Below are positions 1 to 5,649 of a DNA stretch of 8,341 nt, piece after piece. The stretch lies in the NCBI GenBank assembly GCA_003164305.1, contig PLSZ01000565.1:1-8341 (forward strand), written 5' to 3'. The position numbers and the translations under genes are program-made. Every line of letters starts with the position of its first letter. The first letter of the stretch is position 1. The notes beneath the pieces are model-generated. The model was not told the DNA's origin. It searched no databases and was given only the letters and a program-made list of their open reading frames with translations. The DNA comes from Acetobacteraceae bacterium. GTDB taxonomy: Bacteria > Pseudomonadota > Alphaproteobacteria > Acetobacterales > Acetobacteraceae.

Positions 1-22
1 ACCGATTTCCCTGTGGTAGGCT
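1..22 (+). CRISPR. Partial type II-C CRISPR repeat at the cas2-proximal end of an array lying mostly outside the window
   Basis: Seen: bases 1-13 (ACCGATTTCCCTG) are an exact reverse complement of 4391-4403, which starts the predicted tracrRNA. Bases 14-22 (TGGTAGGCT) have the TGn-TAnnnT form of an extended -10 box. Known: the 36-nt Neisseria meningitidis type II-C repeat ends in TGCTACAAT, an extended -10 that drives crRNA transcription from inside the repeat. Aligned by that end, its last 22 bases match this stretch at about 13 of 22 positions as I recall that repeat. Inference: the first ~14 bases of the repeat lie left of the window, and the array reads rightward, towards cas2. No second copy occurs in the window, so this would be the terminal repeat. 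It may be degenerate, and a single partial copy cannot prove an array. Confidence 0.7.
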
Positions 23-48
23 GCCTCTGCGCTAAGTTTTTGGAATTT

Positions 49-86
49 CTGTGATTTCTGGCGATTTGCCGCGCCAGAAATCACAG
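49..86. repeat. Perfect 15-bp inverted repeat spanning the cas2 stop codon
   Basis: Arm 49-63 (CTGTGATTTCTGGCG) is the exact reverse complement of arm 72-86, with an 8-base loop at 64-71. The right arm contains the cas2 stop codon (81-83). The hairpin lies where the leftward cas transcript and the proposed rightward array transcript would meet, so a two-way stop or mRNA 3'-end protector is plausible. Neither strand shows a T-tract directly after the stem: the minus strand continues AAATTCC and the plus strand GAGGACC. It is therefore not a canonical intrinsic terminator. The unpaired stretch 23-48 holds a T5 run (37-41) and no other structure I can support. Confidence 0.75.
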
Positions 87-410
87 GAGGACCATCTGCC
101 GCGACCCAACCGACTCGGTTTTGGTCAACTCGCCTAGCAACAGCCGCATTCTCCCATATTGCCGATCCGTCACTTGCAATGCGCGGATGCTGCCCTGGCC
201 TGGCAGATTGCGTGTAACCCGCGCAACATGTTTCGTCGCGCCATCCTCGCCCTTGCAGACCCGAGCATATACTGAAAACTGTAGCATCATAAATCCATCG
301 TCCTTGAGAAAATTACGGAATCGATTCGCTTCCCGGCGCTGCGTTTTCGTTCCGACCGGCAGATCGAAGAATACGAATAACCACACGAACCGTGCCTCCG
401 TTGTCGGCAT
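81..410 (-). CDS. cas2: CRISPR-associated endoribonuclease/integration subunit Cas2 (type II-C)
   Basis: Cas2 forms the dimeric centre of the Cas1-Cas2 complex that inserts new spacers into the CRISPR array. The 109-residue length is typical. The N-terminal strand reads WLFVFFDLPVGTKTQ, with the conserved metal-site aspartate at D16 after a hydrophobic beta strand. It is followed by a basic helix (about 22-37) and the family-like FMMLQFSVYARVC segment (about 40-52). I chose the ATG at 408-410 because it overlaps the cas1 stop by one base (TGATG), a classic translational-coupling arrangement, and because the protein then starts just before the first beta strand. A start further upstream at 521 would add 37 residues that are only the cas1 3' end read in another frame. 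The gene is the last of the cas operon, and its stop lies inside an inverted repeat. Confidence 0.93.
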   Translation of the reverse strand: MPTTEARFVWLFVFFDLPVGTKTQRREANRFRNFLKDDGFMMLQFSVYARVCKGEDGATKHVARVTRNLPGQGSIRALQVTDRQYGRMRLLLGELTKTESVGSRQMVLL

Positions 411-1300
411 CACACAGTCACGCGAGGCAATTGAAGCACGGCCGCGCTGCTCGTCTGCATCGCGCGCACAAGACTTTCCGCCGCTTGCTCGGTCGCGGTG
501 AGAAGCGAAACTATCTCGCAACCAAAACTTGTCGTCCCTGTCAACAACGACGCGAGCGTTCGCCGTTCTTCGACGGAGCTTTCGCCCTTGCTGACAGTGC
601 CCTGGGCGGTCAGCGTCCAGACCTGTCGGTCCACGAACGGACGGAACGGTTCGACCATGTCATCTGCCAGATTGAAGGCATTGCTGACGCTGGCGTGATT
701 GAGGCCGAACGCGGGGATAAACCCCGCCGCGACAAGCGCGCGCGCCACCGCCGACCGCACGATCGCATAGCCATAGTTCAACAACGCGTTCCGCTTGTCC
801 GTGGCATCGTCGCGCACGAAGTCGGTAAACAGTCTGGGCCAATAAGCACGAGCCGCCCGCGCCTCGGTATTATCGGGATCTCCAGACCCCACCAGATGAA
901 TCATCGCACGCAGCGCCTGCGCATCTCGACCGCACGCGATCAGTGTGGATGCCTGATTATCGATTTTCATTCGAACCAGTGTCTGCCAGAGCCGCTTCTT
1001 CAACGGCGCCGACAGGTTGATTTGCATCTCCGCGATTTCGGCCTGTCGGTGGTGACGATGAAACGGTAACGTCAACCCGCTGGGAGTGTGGGTAGCGTCG
1101 GTTGTTATCACCGCTACTCCGGCATCCATGCAGGCGGCCAGCAGGGCCGTGGAAAGCGTCACCTGTGGCGAATCCAGAACGATCCAGGCGACATCCTCGA
1201 TGGGGATGCGTACTTCCGTCTCGTCCTGTTTGGCGACGATCTGATTATCGGCCAGGGACAGGCGCGTGCGGCGGCTTATATGCAGGCCACGCCATGCCAT
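410..1300 (-). CDS. cas1: CRISPR-associated integrase Cas1 (type II-C)
   Basis: Cas1 is the metal-dependent integrase that, with Cas2, captures foreign DNA fragments and joins them to the array as spacers. The 296 residues fit type II Cas1. The N-terminal beta domain (about 1-85) contains the IEDVAWIVLDSPQVTLS segment. The helical catalytic domain follows, with likely metal ligands E146 (NTEARAARAYWPRLF), H202 (GLNHAS) and E217 (ADDMVEPFRPFVD); these are the usual landmarks of type II Cas1. No catalytic residue is missing. The start at 1298-1300 has GAGGTG upstream at a proper distance. The first 25 bases overlap the cas9 3' end, and the stop overlaps the cas2 start, so the three genes form one translationally coupled operon. 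No cas4 or csn2 lies between or after them, which supports subtype II-C. Confidence 0.95.
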   Translation of the reverse strand: MAWRGLHISRRTRLSLADNQIVAKQDETEVRIPIEDVAWIVLDSPQVTLSTALLAACMDAGVAVITTDATHTPSGLTLPFHRHHRQAEIAEMQINLSAPLKKRLWQTLVRMKIDNQASTLIACGRDAQALRAMIHLVGSGDPDNTEARAARAYWPRLFTDFVRDDATDKRNALLNYGYAIVRSAVARALVAAGFIPAFGLNHASVSNAFNLADDMVEPFRPFVDRQVWTLTAQGTVSKGESSVEERRTLASLLTGTTSFGCEIVSLLTATEQAAESLVRAMQTSSAAVLQLPRVTV

Positions 1301-4300
1301 GTACGCACCTCATTTCTGACTTCGGTCACGTTACCAAGGCGATCGACATTGAGTTTGGTGAATCGTTCCAGAGTCTTTGGACCTACGCCCTTCGTAACGT
1401 CGCGGGAATTTCTAGGAGCAGCGATGGCGATGTTACCGGTCGCGCGGTCCAGTCCCTTGAAATACCCTCGAATGATGACCCCGTCGGATTTCACCACCTC
1501 AAGGAGGCTGTGTGAGTAGAGGCTGAACCGGAAGGTGTGACTGGAGTCAAGGTCGCGCTCCGGCTTGCCTTGAACGATGTAGCTATTGGGAGGGTGTGGT
1601 TGCATATCGCGGTCAGCTATCTGGTGCGGGTAGATGGGAACCAGGTAGTATTCGAACTTCCCATGCTTATTGGGTTTTCCGAAAACATCCACACGTGCCA
1701 TTTCACCACGACCGGCTGTGCCGCCGCGAACCGGGACGGCAATTTTATCATCGGATCGTATGCGCACCTTCCTGATCAAATCACCTTTGGGCGACCTGGG
1801 CATTTGATCCTTCGGCTTTTCGTTCTCAATCCATTGCCGTAGTTCTGATATCATGCCGGCATGCAATTTCATCGGGTCGCCGATTTTGCCATAAGGAGCG
1901 GGGATAGGAATTCGTTCCAGATCCTTAAGAGTAAGATTGGCGACTGCCTTCCGCTCGAAAACGGTCGTCACCCCATCAACTGTCTCCACTCGTTTGATCG
2001 TCGCCGCGTGCGCCTCACCCCGCGCACGGTGTCTGTCGGCCCGGGAAACGAAGACATTCTCGACCGTTTGTCGAACTACGTCGCGGAACCCCGCCGCCGG
2101 CGGCGGTGCCTGCGTAAAATCGAAGCCCCTCGGCAGTCCAAGCCGCCTCGCCTCCTGCACCGCTATCGTAAGGCGGTCCAGCATTGACTTGGTGGTCGCG
2201 GCCACGATGATCGCGTCCAGTGCATGATGCCGGTCATCCTCAAGGCGCTTTCCGTTCACATCCTTTTTCAGATCGTCCAACCCCCACGCCCGGCGGAGCT
2301 TCGCGGTCAACTGGCCAGGTCGCGCCAAAACGATCGCCCTTGGATACAAGCGCGCCAACATGCCCAACAACAAACGGGTGGCATAACGAGTATCGCCGAG
2401 GTTACGATTCCTGAAGGTCTCCTCGACTTCTCGGGCATTCTTGCGAAGATAGAATCCGCCTTTCTTGCGGCCCTTCATTTCCTTGCAGGCTTCCACGCGA
2501 GATGCGAACAGTGGCCAGTCCAGGCCCTCCTCGTCATACCATTCGTAAGGTGTGCGGTTCTTCTTGGCCTGATTGGCACTAGCCAGGCACAACGTTTTAT
2601 TCGTGAAGCTGTCGTCGCCAAACCGGCCCCATGGCAGAATGTGATCGATCTGCACCCGGTTGTCGTCGGCGGCGATCCATTCCAGCTTTATCTGTTCGCC
2701 CGTGTAGAGGCACCAGCCGTTTTGTTCCTTCCACAATTCGTAGCGAAGCAACTCGTCGCCGACCAAACGGCGTTCCAGCAATTCTTCCAGTTCCTCGCGC
2801 GACTTGCTTCGCTTCTTGTTCTGGTCCTCAATTCCCTTGGTGATTTTGTCGCGCTCTTCGGCGCTCTTGCCAATGTCACGGGCCAGTTCGACGTGAATGT
2901 AATCGGGCAACCCGTAAGCCTGAACAATGGCGCGAACCTGCTTCAACATCTCGGTGACCGCCTTGCGGGCGACGGGGTTGCGCACGTCCTCCAACGAAAC
3001 CGATGCGGGAGCCGAGTGGTCGTATCCGACCTCCTCACAGGCCTCCGAATACACAAGGCCGCGGCGCAACGGCTCCAGCAGCGCGCGCGCCGCCTTGGCG
3101 GAGATGTGGCCGGCACGGCTGAATTTCCCGAACGTACCATTTTCGACGCCGAGCATCACCGCGCCGAGCAGGGGTTCTTCCAGGCCGGCTTCGATCAATC
3201 CCGCGCGTACCGAAACAGGGTCTTCCCGGAACGACAAAACCTCCGCGATCCGGTCGCGCATCTGCGGGTTGTGCATCAGAACTCGCCAACCCGACGGGCC
3301 GGCTACGTCTCGCAGCGCGGCGGTTCCCTCAGCCGCGTTACCGTGACGCGCAACGATGTCGTTCTTTTCGTCCTTTTCCGGAACCCCAACGAAGCGGGTC
3401 CGATTGTCCAGGTCCAGGATTTTTCGGACCCCTTTATATGAAATACCCTTGGTCTTGCCGAAATCGTCGGCCACCCGCGCGATCTGGTCCGCGTTCAGGC
3501 GTTCATCCCGCCCGCCGGCTGAAAGGGAAATCGTCGCCAGGCGCGACAACAGCCGGAACATTTCGAAGGCATAGGACCGGCGCGCGGTCCGCCTCTCCTT
3601 CGGCTCGAAAAGGCAATACTGAACCATGTCTTCGCTGTCCTGAAGCGGACGCTGGAAGAACGCGATCCGGCCGAAATCGTCTTCGAGGCGCTCGGTCGCC
3701 AGATCGTTGCCACGCCGCCGTTGTTCCGCGAAAATTTGCCGCACTTCGTTTTCCTGATCCGCGCGAAGAATGGAGCGGGAAAAGTCGCCCCGATTACGCT
3801 TGCGATCCTGAAACGCCGGGTCTGTCGCGAACATCTGTCCAATGGTCCGGCCTTCCAACCGGTCCCGCGTCGTCTCGATGGCTTTCTTCATTTTCGATGT
3901 TTCATCAGCGGCATTCGCCGCAGCGTCGCGCTTCGCGTTGGATTTGAAGCCGCGATGGCGGGCGATATGTCCCAGAACCACGGCGAGTTCGGGCCCCGAC
4001 AACAGGCGTTCCAGCCCCTCGGCGCGTAATCGCCACGGATTGAGGCCCGCCAGCGCGAGGGCATTGCTATCCGCTCTCGGAAGCAGTCCGGTCGAAAGAA
4101 ACAATCGCCTGACCTGGTTCATGCGCTGACGGCGGCGTCGGATTACTCGCCGTTGGCCGCGATGAAGGCGGCGAACGGCGTTCGTCGGCATTCTTTCCTT
4201 GGCGGTTTCGGGTGCGTCGAAAGTACGGACTCCGGCCGCCACGATGGTCAACGCGCCAGCGTCAGTATCGACATCAAGAAGTCCCCAACCAATGCTCGCA

Positions 4301-4329
4301 ATGCCACCGTCGATACCGAGCGTTCGCAT
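1276..4329 (-). CDS. cas9: Type II-C Cas9 RNA-guided DNA endonuclease, compact (1017 residues)
   Basis: Cas9 binds a crRNA-tracrRNA duplex and cuts both strands of matching DNA next to a PAM. Visible in order: RuvC-I (TLGIDGGIASIGWGLL, D7); an arginine-rich bridge helix (about 53-75, RRLHRGQRRVIRRRRQRM); the recognition lobe (about 80-450), with the HIARHRGFKSN segment near 121-131; RuvC-II (YIHVELARDIG, E481); HNH (NGWCLYTGE at 537-545, then QIDHILPWGR with D562 and H563, and asparagines N577 and N586); RuvC-III (DDRHHALDAIIVA, H701, H702, D705); then a C-terminal WED/PAM-interacting region (about 750-1017). All catalytic residues are present, so it should cut both strands. The length falls between those of the Campylobacter jejuni (about 984) and N. 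meningitidis (about 1082) enzymes, typical of II-C. The start at 4327-4329 follows GGAGG by 5 bases and puts RuvC-I at the very N-terminus; an ATG 11 codons upstream lies before that site and is unlikely. The PAM cannot be read from sequence. Confidence 0.97.
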   Translation of the reverse strand: MRTLGIDGGIASIGWGLLDVDTDAGALTIVAAGVRTFDAPETAKERMPTNAVRRLHRGQRRVIRRRRQRMNQVRRLFLSTGLLPRADSNALALAGLNPWRLRAEGLERLLSGPELAVVLGHIARHRGFKSNAKRDAAANAADETSKMKKAIETTRDRLEGRTIGQMFATDPAFQDRKRNRGDFSRSILRADQENEVRQIFAEQRRRGNDLATERLEDDFGRIAFFQRPLQDSEDMVQYCLFEPKERRTARRSYAFEMFRLLSRLATISLSAGGRDERLNADQIARVADDFGKTKGISYKGVRKILDLDNRTRFVGVPEKDEKNDIVARHGNAAEGTAALRDVAGPSGWRVLMHNPQMRDRIAEVLSFREDPVSVRAGLIEAGLEEPLLGAVMLGVENGTFGKFSRAGHISAKAARALLEPLRRGLVYSEACEEVGYDHSAPASVSLEDVRNPVARKAVTEMLKQVRAIVQAYGLPDYIHVELARDIGKSAEERDKITKGIEDQNKKRSKSREELEELLERRLVGDELLRYELWKEQNGWCLYTGEQIKLEWIAADDNRVQIDHILPWGRFGDDSFTNKTLCLASANQAKKNRTPYEWYDEEGLDWPLFASRVEACKEMKGRKKGGFYLRKNAREVEETFRNRNLGDTRYATRLLLGMLARLYPRAIVLARPGQLTAKLRRAWGLDDLKKDVNGKRLEDDRHHALDAIIVAATTKSMLDRLTIAVQEARRLGLPRGFDFTQAPPPAAGFRDVVRQTVENVFVSRADRHRARGEAHAATIKRVETVDGVTTVFERKAVANLTLKDLERIPIPAPYGKIGDPMKLHAGMISELRQWIENEKPKDQMPRSPKGDLIRKVRIRSDDKIAVPVRGGTAGRGEMARVDVFGKPNKHGKFEYYLVPIYPHQIADRDMQPHPPNSYIVQGKPERDLDSSHTFRFSLYSHSLLEVVKSDGVIIRGYFKGLDRATGNIAIAAPRNSRDVTKGVGPKTLERFTKLNVDRLGNVTEVRNEVRTWHGVACI

Positions 4330-4334
4330 CGTTT

Positions 4335-4340
4335 CCTCCC
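4335..4340 (-). promoter_or_regulatory. Ribosome binding site deciding the cas9 start
   Basis: On the minus strand GGGAGG (4340 down to 4335) precedes the ATG at 4329 by 5 bases. It favours this start over the in-frame ATG at 4362, which has no similar site and would place 11 extra residues before the RuvC-I strand. Confidence 0.8.
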
Positions 4341-4355
4341 TCCGCCAAACCGCAC

Positions 4356-4384
4356 TTGACAAACAGGTGATATTACCATCAAAA
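4356..4384 (+). promoter_or_regulatory. Candidate promoter of the tracrRNA
   Basis: TTGACA (4356-4361) is a perfect sigma-70 -35 box. A 17-base spacer leads to TCAAAA (4379-4384), a weak -10. The implied start, about 4390-4392, falls exactly at the first base of the anti-repeat (4391), which makes the assignment more credible than the -10 match alone. It faces away from cas9 and overlaps the cas9 promoter region. Confidence 0.55.
4370..4375 (-). promoter_or_regulatory. Candidate -10 box of the cas9-cas1-cas2 operon
   Basis: Minus strand TAATAT (4375 down to 4370) is a close match to TATAAT, about 40 bases before the cas9 ATG, giving a leader of roughly 34 nt. No good -35 is seen 16-18 bases upstream (TTTCCC or similar), so it may be weak or need an activator. 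It lies inside the spacer of the opposing tracrRNA promoter. Confidence 0.4.
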
Positions 4385-4390
4385 CAATCT

Positions 4391-4478
4391 CAGGGAAATC
4401 GGTAGGAAAGCCACGGCAAAGTGGTTTTTACCACTGAAGGATAACCCCCGGCGTCGCTCGCGGCGCCGGGGGGATTCT
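4391..4478 (+). ncRNA. Predicted tracrRNA of the type II-C system
   Basis: This RNA would pair with CRISPR repeats and load crRNA onto Cas9. Parts in order: anti-repeat CAGGGAAATCGGT (4391-4403), an exact complement of the partial repeat at 1-13; a purine-rich AGGAA (4404-4408), like the bulge between upper and lower stems in known guide duplexes; AGCCACGGC (4409-4417), expected to pair with the unseen 5' end of the repeat; hairpin AGTGGT-TTTT-ACCACT (4420-4435); linker; and a strong GC hairpin (4445-4472). Layout, size (about 85-90 nt) and position beside cas9 all fit known type II tracrRNAs. The 3' end is uncertain because no T-run follows the last hairpin. An alternative reading, a plain degenerate repeat without an RNA, does not explain the promoter or the hairpins. 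Confidence 0.75.
4445..4472 (+). terminator. GC-rich hairpin ending the predicted tracrRNA
   Basis: CCCCCGGCG (4445-4453) pairs perfectly with CGCCGGGGG (4464-4472), and the stem can extend inward by a G-T and a C-G pair. It is followed by GATTCTG rather than a T-tract, so it may act as the terminal structural hairpin of the RNA rather than as an efficient intrinsic terminator. Confidence 0.45.
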
Positions 4479-4656
4479 GTAGCGTGATATGGCTGGTCGC
4501 TTCACGCGATGGGCCGGCGGTGCCCGGTTAGTTCGCTTTATCAACGCTGGCTGTCGTCCCGCCCGCGACCTTTCGCCTCGTCTCTGAACACGCCACTGGA
4601 CCGCGCGCCCTCGCCGTAGTTCAACCTTCCCCGCTTCGAACCGCGGGTCGTCGAAC
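4479..4656. other. Non-coding spacer between the tracrRNA and the secreted-protein gene
   Basis: No convincing gene is seen. A 6-bp inverted repeat (GCGTGA 4482-4487, TCACGC 4502-4507) could extend the tracrRNA with a further hairpin or be unrelated. No clear promoter for the following gene could be picked out. A minus-strand open frame (4428-4793) covers this stretch but runs into the secreted-protein gene, has a basic low-complexity composition, and looks like a shadow. Confidence 0.4.
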
Positions 4657-5070
4657 ATGGGATGGTCACGAATTCTGGCTCTTGCTCTCGTGCTGGTGGG
4701 GTGGATGAACGCGGCGCGCGCGGCGCCGCCCGCCTGCGCGCCGGATCTCGTCGGCTCCTGGACCGGCCAGGTCCTGGATAACGGCCGCGTCAAGGAGCTT
4801 CACACGCAATTCTCCACCCGGACGGGCGAACTGACGGGTTCGTATCATGTCGAGGATGCCGACGGCGGCTTCGACGGTACGCTGACGGATTTCGTTCCGT
4901 CGGGGCCGTGCGCGGGACGGTTCCTCTGGCATGACCGCAACGGCGTTGGCGTGGTCGATGTGGACTTTCGCCCCGAACGCGACCGGTTCGACGGCGAGTG
5001 GGGTGAGGACGCGCCGTTCAAGGACCATATCTTCACCGGCCGCCGTTACCGTCCCGTGCCGGTCAGTTGA
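4657..5070 (+). CDS. Small secreted (periplasmic) protein of unknown function
   Basis: I do not recognise a family. The 137-residue product starts with a clear signal peptide: a short basic start (MGWSR), a hydrophobic core (ILALALVLVGWMN) and an AARA-A cleavage site near residue 22/23. The mature part is about 115 residues and looks beta-rich, with recurrent glycine/aromatic/acidic motifs (LVGSWTGQ, GELTGSYHVED, GGFDGTL, GRFLWHDRNG, DRFDGEWG), reminiscent of a small beta-barrel or lipocalin-like fold. Two cysteines (C27, C85) could form a periplasmic disulfide. No catalytic motif is visible. The ATG lacks a good Shine-Dalgarno sequence, but the signal peptide fixes it as the likely start. 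The gene lies between the CRISPR locus and sdhC; a 138-bp gap with its own candidate promoter suggests it is not part of the sdh operon. Confidence 0.75.
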   Translation: MGWSRILALALVLVGWMNAARAAPPACAPDLVGSWTGQVLDNGRVKELHTQFSTRTGELTGSYHVEDADGGFDGTLTDFVPSGPCAGRFLWHDRNGVGVVDVDFRPERDRFDGEWGEDAPFKDHIFTGRRYRPVPVS

Positions 5071-5109
5071 GCGGCCAATTCCTTGGTATCGCCACCAATC
5101 GGCAGGGCA

Positions 5110-5139
5110 GACCCGATCAGGGATCGCGTTGACCCGATC
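5110..5139. repeat. 9-bp direct repeat upstream of sdhC, possible operator
   Basis: GACCCGATC occurs at 5110-5118 and again at 5131-5139, start to start 21 bp, about two helical turns. The second copy overlaps the candidate -35 box. This is the spacing expected for a dimeric regulator binding one face of the DNA. The regulator is unknown. Confidence 0.45.
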
Positions 5140-5157
5140 TGACGAGGCGACTAAGCA
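5129..5157 (+). promoter_or_regulatory. Candidate sdh operon promoter
   Basis: TTGACC (5129-5134), a 17-base spacer, then TAAGCA (5152-5157). The -35 is good and the -10 weak. It would give a leader of about 45 nt before the TTG start of sdhC. Confidence 0.4.
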
Positions 5158-5208
5158 ACATTTCGCAAGCCGGTTCCCTTCTTCTCTCCGGCAAGATTGG
5201 AGCGAGTC

Positions 5209-5640
5209 TTGAGAGACGTACGCGAAGCGCTGATGGTGGCGCGTGACTCGGACGGCAAACTGGTCCGTCGTCCGCTTTCCCCGCATGTTCAGGTTTACCG
5301 CTGGCCGTTGAGCATGGCTCTGTCGATCACCCACCGCGTTACCGGCGTCGGACTGGGCATTGGCACGCTGCTGATGACCGCGTGGCTGCTGACGGCCGCG
5401 ACGTCCGAAGCGGGCTTTGAACGGTTTCAGTATTTCCTCGGCTCGGCGGTCGGCTTGTTCTTGCTGTTCTGCTGGACACTGGCGCTGGTGTTTCATCTGA
5501 TGACCGGTTTGCGGCATCTCTGGATGGACACCGGTCACGGTTACGACGAAAAACAATACCATAACTCGGGCATTGCCGTGCTCGCCGCCACCGCCGCGCT
5601 GACCGTGCTGATCTGGGTCGCCGGCCTGATGATCTGGTAG
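5209..5640 (+). CDS. sdhC: Succinate dehydrogenase cytochrome b556 subunit
   Basis: SdhC is one of two membrane anchors of respiratory complex II; it helps bind heme b and ubiquinone in the inner membrane. The 143-residue protein shows RRPLSPHVQVYRWP, then SITHRVTG, where S39, H42 and R43 match E. coli S27, H30 and R31 of the quinone site. FHLMTGLRHLWMD follows, with H96 equivalent to the E. coli heme ligand H84. Three membrane segments are visible (about 45-64, 76-98, 120-142). I chose the TTG at 5209 because GGAG lies 6 bases upstream and because the residues REALMV next to the start seem to belong to the protein in this group. The alternatives are ATG 5233 (135 residues, poor ribosome site) and TTG 5197. 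It heads the sdhCDAB operon. Confidence 0.93.
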   Translation: MRDVREALMVARDSDGKLVRRPLSPHVQVYRWPLSMALSITHRVTGVGLGIGTLLMTAWLLTAATSEAGFERFQYFLGSAVGLFLLFCWTLALVFHLMTGLRHLWMDTGHGYDEKQYHNSGIAVLAATAALTVLIWVAGLMIW

Positions 5641-5649
5641 GGGAACGCA

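Noticed and set aside
23..48. Possible spacer following the partial repeat
   Set aside because: No second repeat follows before cas2, so this is better seen as sequence beyond the terminal repeat.
61..70. GCGATTTGCC as a degenerate second repeat copy
   Set aside because: Only GATTT is shared with the proposed repeat, and the bases form the inner stem and loop of the hairpin.
49..86. Intrinsic (rho-independent) terminator after cas2
   Set aside because: The stem is perfect, but no T-tract follows on either strand; recorded as an inverted repeat only.
392..1069. Plus-strand open frame of 225 codons opposite cas1
   Set aside because: Antisense to cas1, which has intact catalytic motifs; no independent start signal or domain.
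2224..3441. Long plus-strand open frame (405 codons) opposite cas9
   Set aside because: It lies entirely within the well-supported cas9 gene, has no recognisable domain, and is explained by GC-rich codon bias on the opposite strand.
4330..4362. Extended Cas9 N-terminus starting at 4362
   Set aside because: The eleven extra residues precede the RuvC-I strand, and a strong GGAGG sits right before the ATG at 4329.
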